Assembly (NCBI GenBank): GCA_015065965.1
Contig: SVPH01000014.1
Coordinates: 1-64,000, forward strand
Direction: 5' to 3'
Length of the DNA stretch: 64,000 bases
From: Oscillospiraceae bacterium
Lineage (GTDB): Bacteria; Bacillota; Clostridia; Oscillospirales; Acutalibacteraceae
Positions within the stretch are counted from its first letter, which is position 1; each line of letters begins with the position of its first letter. Positions 61,732 to 64,000 of the stretch are shown here, piece by piece. The position numbers were made by a program, and so were the translations under genes. The notes beneath the pieces were generated by a model that was not told the origin of the DNA, ran no database searches, and saw nothing but the letters and a program-made list of their open reading frames with translations.

Positions 61732-63201
61732 GTGATATTAAGAATTTTCGGTCACGATTTTCACTATGAGTGTGAAAGTTTGTGCAGGGTGTATTTCCCA
61801 AACGAAAAAATTAATATAGTTTATGATGACAGCGGCGAGGACGAAAAAACCGTTGTAACACGCTGTATATCTAAAGACGGTTGCAATCTTATTCAGGTTG
61901 AAGCCGATATTTGCGGCGAAAAACGTGCGCTTGAAGCAACAGTGACGGCATCGGAAGATGAAATGTATGATAGGTGCGAACTTAAAACCGCACAACTTAT
62001 TTTTGAGGCACTTTCGGATATAACCGGTTACACTCCGCCGTGGGGTGTTCAGACGGGAGTGCGCCCTTCAAAACTTGTTCTTCGCCTTATTGAAGAATCG
62101 GGCGAGGAAGAAGCAAGGCGATACTTTACCGAGGAACTTCTTGTCAGTGAAGAAAAGGCGGATCTTGCGTTTGCGGTTGCCAAAGCGGAACAGAAAATAA
62201 TTGAACTGTCTGAAGATAAGTCATTCAGCCTTTATGTTTCAATCCCTTTTTGCCCTTCAAGATGCAGTTACTGCTCTTTTGTTTCTCATTCTATCGGCAA
62301 CGCAAATGCTAAAAGAATTCTGCCAGAATATCTTGATAAACTTGCCGAAGAGATTGAGATAACGGGTGAAATCGCAGCCGAACTCGGCTTGAAACTAGAG
62401 AGCGTTTATTTCGGCGGAGGAACGCCGGGAGTTCTGGAAGCACCTCAGATGGACAGACTTCTCGGTGCTATAGAGAGAAGTTTTGATTTGTCAACTGTTC
62501 GCGAATATACTGTTGAGGTTGGCAGACCCGATACGGTAACTCCCGAAAAACTCCGTATTCTCAGGTTACATAATGTCGGCAGAATAAGTATAAATCCTCA
62601 GACATTTAATCAAAAGACACTGGAACTTATCGGCAGAAATCATTCCGTTGAGCAATCCGTTAAATCGTATCAACTTGCAAAGGCATACGGTTTTGACAGC
62701 ATAAATATGGATTTGATTGCAGGCTTGCCCGATGAAAGTTTTGAGGATTTCTGCTCAAGCGTTGATACGGCAATTTCACTTGCACCTGAAAATATAACCG
62801 TACATACGCTTTCACTCAAGCGCTCGTCAAATCTCAATGCTTCCGGCGCTGAGGTTTCAGGCGGAAACACGGCAAAGAAAATGCTTGAATATGCTTCTTC
62901 ACGGCTCAGTGCAAGCGGATATTCCCCGTATTATATGTACCGCCAGAGTAAGTGCGTCGGTAATCTTGAAAATGTCGGCTGGTGCAAAACGGGGCATGAA
63001 TGTCTGTATAATGTTTTTATGATGGAAGAATGCCATACCGTGCTTGCCGTCGGTGCAGGAGCGGTTATAAAACTTTGTGAACCGAAGACACATAATGTCG
63101 AACGAATTTTCAACTACAAATATCCTTATGAATATATTTCCGGTTTTGACAAAATCAGTGAGCGTAAAAACGGAATAAAGAACTTTTATTTGTCATACTA
63201 A
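61732..63201 (+). CDS. hemZ: Coproporphyrinogen dehydrogenase HemZ (radical SAM)
   Basis: A 489-residue radical SAM protein. An N-terminal domain of about 150 residues precedes the cluster motif C174-x3-C178-x2-C181 (FCPSRCSYCSF), then YFGGGTPG and INPQTFNQKTL. HemZ/HemN-like proteins are assigned anaerobic coproporphyrinogen III oxidation, though several are haem chaperones or of unknown role. No other haem-synthesis gene is in the window. It starts with GTG directly after the MBL stop codon. Confidence 0.92.
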   Translation: MILRIFGHDFHYECESLCRVYFPNEKINIVYDDSGEDEKTVVTRCISKDGCNLIQVEADICGEKRALEATVTASEDEMYDRCELKTAQLIFEALSDITGYTPPWGVQTGVRPSKLVLRLIEESGEEEARRYFTEELLVSEEKADLAFAVAKAEQKIIELSEDKSFSLYVSIPFCPSRCSYCSFVSHSIGNANAKRILPEYLDKLAEEIEITGEIAAELGLKLESVYFGGGTPGVLEAPQMDRLLGAIERSFDLSTVREYTVEVGRPDTVTPEKLRILRLHNVGRISINPQTFNQKTLELIGRNHSVEQSVKSYQLAKAYGFDSINMDLIAGLPDESFEDFCSSVDTAISLAPENITVHTLSLKRSSNLNASGAEVSGGNTAKKMLEYASSRLSASGYSPYYMYRQSKCVGNLENVGWCKTGHECLYNVFMMEECHTVLAVGAGAVIKLCEPKTHNVERIFNYKYPYEYISGFDKISERKNGIKNFYLSY

Positions 63202-63220
63202 ATCTTATAGGTGATGAAGT

Positions 63221-64000
63221 ATGAATGATAATAAATACACTTATGCAAAAATCAATGAGTTTGCAGCAGATCCGATAGGGTTTTTGCGCGGCAGTTCGGC
63301 GGAATATCATAAAAAAGTTGACGCCGTTGCGGATACGATTTTCTCGGATGCAGGCAAAAAAATAGTTATGCTTGCAGGGCCGAGTTCATCGGGCAAAACA
63401 ACAACAGCATCAATTCTTTCTGAAGATATCCGCAAACTCGGCGGCAAGGCATATACGGTTTCGCTTGATGATTTTTATTTTCCGCACAGCGTAGGTTATC
63501 CGCTTGATGAAAACGGAAAACCCGATTATGAGTGCGTTGAGGCACTTGATATTGAACTGCTGCATGCAAAACTGGGCGAACTTGCCGAAAACGGTAAATC
63601 CGATTTGCCTGTATTCGATTTTAAAACAGGGGAGCGGATAAATAACGCAAAAACTATTGACCTTAAAGAAAATGATGTTATAATCGTTGAAGGTCTGCAT
63701 GCGCTTAATCCCGTCATAACAGACACGCTTGACAAAGAGAAACTTTACAAAATATATGTGAGCGTTTCTTCAAGAGTATATGATACTGACGGTGAGGTGC
63801 TGTTTTCAAAGCGTGATTTGCGGTTTGTGCGCCGTATGGTGCGTGACTACAGTTTCCGCTCAACATCTGTTGAAAGAACTTTTGAAATATGGCAGAGCGT
63901 TATGCGCGGAGAGGATAAATATCTTTTTCCGTTTGAATATCTTGCTGATGTTAAGATTGATTCATTTCATCCGTGCGAACCCTGCGTTTTTGCGGAAAGA
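63221..64000 (+). CDS. Uridine kinase-like nucleoside kinase (5' part, runs off the window)
   Basis: The first 260 codons of a gene that continues past the window. The ATG follows AGGTGATG. The P-loop is AGPSSSGKTTT at about residues 52-62, followed by VSLDDFYF and IIVEGLHALN, the pattern of phosphoribulokinase/uridine kinase-family enzymes. It likely phosphorylates a nucleoside. The C-terminal residues seen (RFVRRMVRDYSFR) agree with the Clostridia-type uridine kinase-like proteins of about 290-300 residues. It lies 19 bases after hemZ. Confidence 0.9.
   Translation, partial: MNDNKYTYAKINEFAADPIGFLRGSSAEYHKKVDAVADTIFSDAGKKIVMLAGPSSSGKTTTASILSEDIRKLGGKAYTVSLDDFYFPHSVGYPLDENGKPDYECVEALDIELLHAKLGELAENGKSDLPVFDFKTGERINNAKTIDLKENDVIIVEGLHALNPVITDTLDKEKLYKIYVSVSSRVYDTDGEVLFSKRDLRFVRRMVRDYSFRSTSVERTFEIWQSVMRGEDKYLFPFEYLADVKIDSFHPCEPCVFAER

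Overview
The window reads as chromosomal DNA from a low-to-mid GC, Gram-positive anaerobe of the Clostridia, most likely an uncultured gut member of the Oscillospirales/Ruminococcaceae. This rests on sigma-A-type promoters, strong AGGAGG ribosome binding sites, frequent TTG starts, a recJ-rel-dtd-MBL-hemZ run, ferredoxin-linked indolepyruvate oxidoreductase, GTP-type PEP carboxykinase and many Clostridia-typical DUF families. No rRNA, CRISPR array or replication origin was found.

Layout. 1-2.7 kb: an in-frame chimera of a DUF4037 nucleotidyltransferase-like protein and a large serine recombinase that has lost its catalytic-serine segment. 2.7-2.95 kb: tRNA-Tyr and tRNA-Thr on the minus strand with their terminator. 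3.1-6.4 kb: two membrane proteins (DUF5058 and a partner), a NifU/IscU-like protein and a GGGtGRT protein, a conserved-looking set of unknown function. 6.5-7.9 kb: a type I toxin-antitoxin module, an XRE regulator and small zinc-ribbon and lipoprotein genes. 8-20.7 kb: glycan and metabolite handling (metallophosphoesterase, serine hydrolase, GPH symporter, a TIM-barrel glycosidase-like protein, SulP transporter, DUF4965 protein, AraC regulator, DUF2804 protein). 20.8-24.7 kb: a GNAT enzyme, then an XRE repressor with four operator-like repeats facing two phage-baseplate-like genes, one ending in an SGNH hydrolase.

24.7-34 kb is mostly housekeeping: a TetM-like GTPase, DNA polymerase I, a low-molecular-weight phosphatase, rimI, tsaD, GTP-PEPCK with a structured leader, and a HAD phosphatase. 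34-35.2 kb holds two poorly characterised exported or membrane proteins and short repeats. 35.5-43 kb is an aryl-acid module: sodium:solute symporter, acyl-CoA ligase, iorA, iorB, paaK and a tandem-ACT protein. Together these could import and activate arylacetates and interconvert aryl-CoAs and arylpyruvates, either in amino-acid fermentation or in amino-acid synthesis. 43-55.7 kb: gdhA, DUF1846, an FAD oxidoreductase, a GH38 alpha-mannosidase, DUF6054, membrane proteins, an M28 peptidase, DUF2752 (apparently leaderless), a likely 6S RNA and DUF1292.

55.8-56.25 kb holds a roughly 400-nt free-standing structured RNA with its own consensus promoter and terminator that I cannot place in a known family. 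The window ends with recJ, rel, dtd, an MBL hydrolase, hemZ and the 5' part of a uridine-kinase-like gene.

Best candidates for something undescribed: the 55.8-kb structured RNA; the DUF5058/NifU-like/GGGtGRT set; the DUF4037-recombinase chimera; the toxin-antitoxin module with an apparent RNA switch; and the repressor/operator control of an isolated baseplate-esterase pair.
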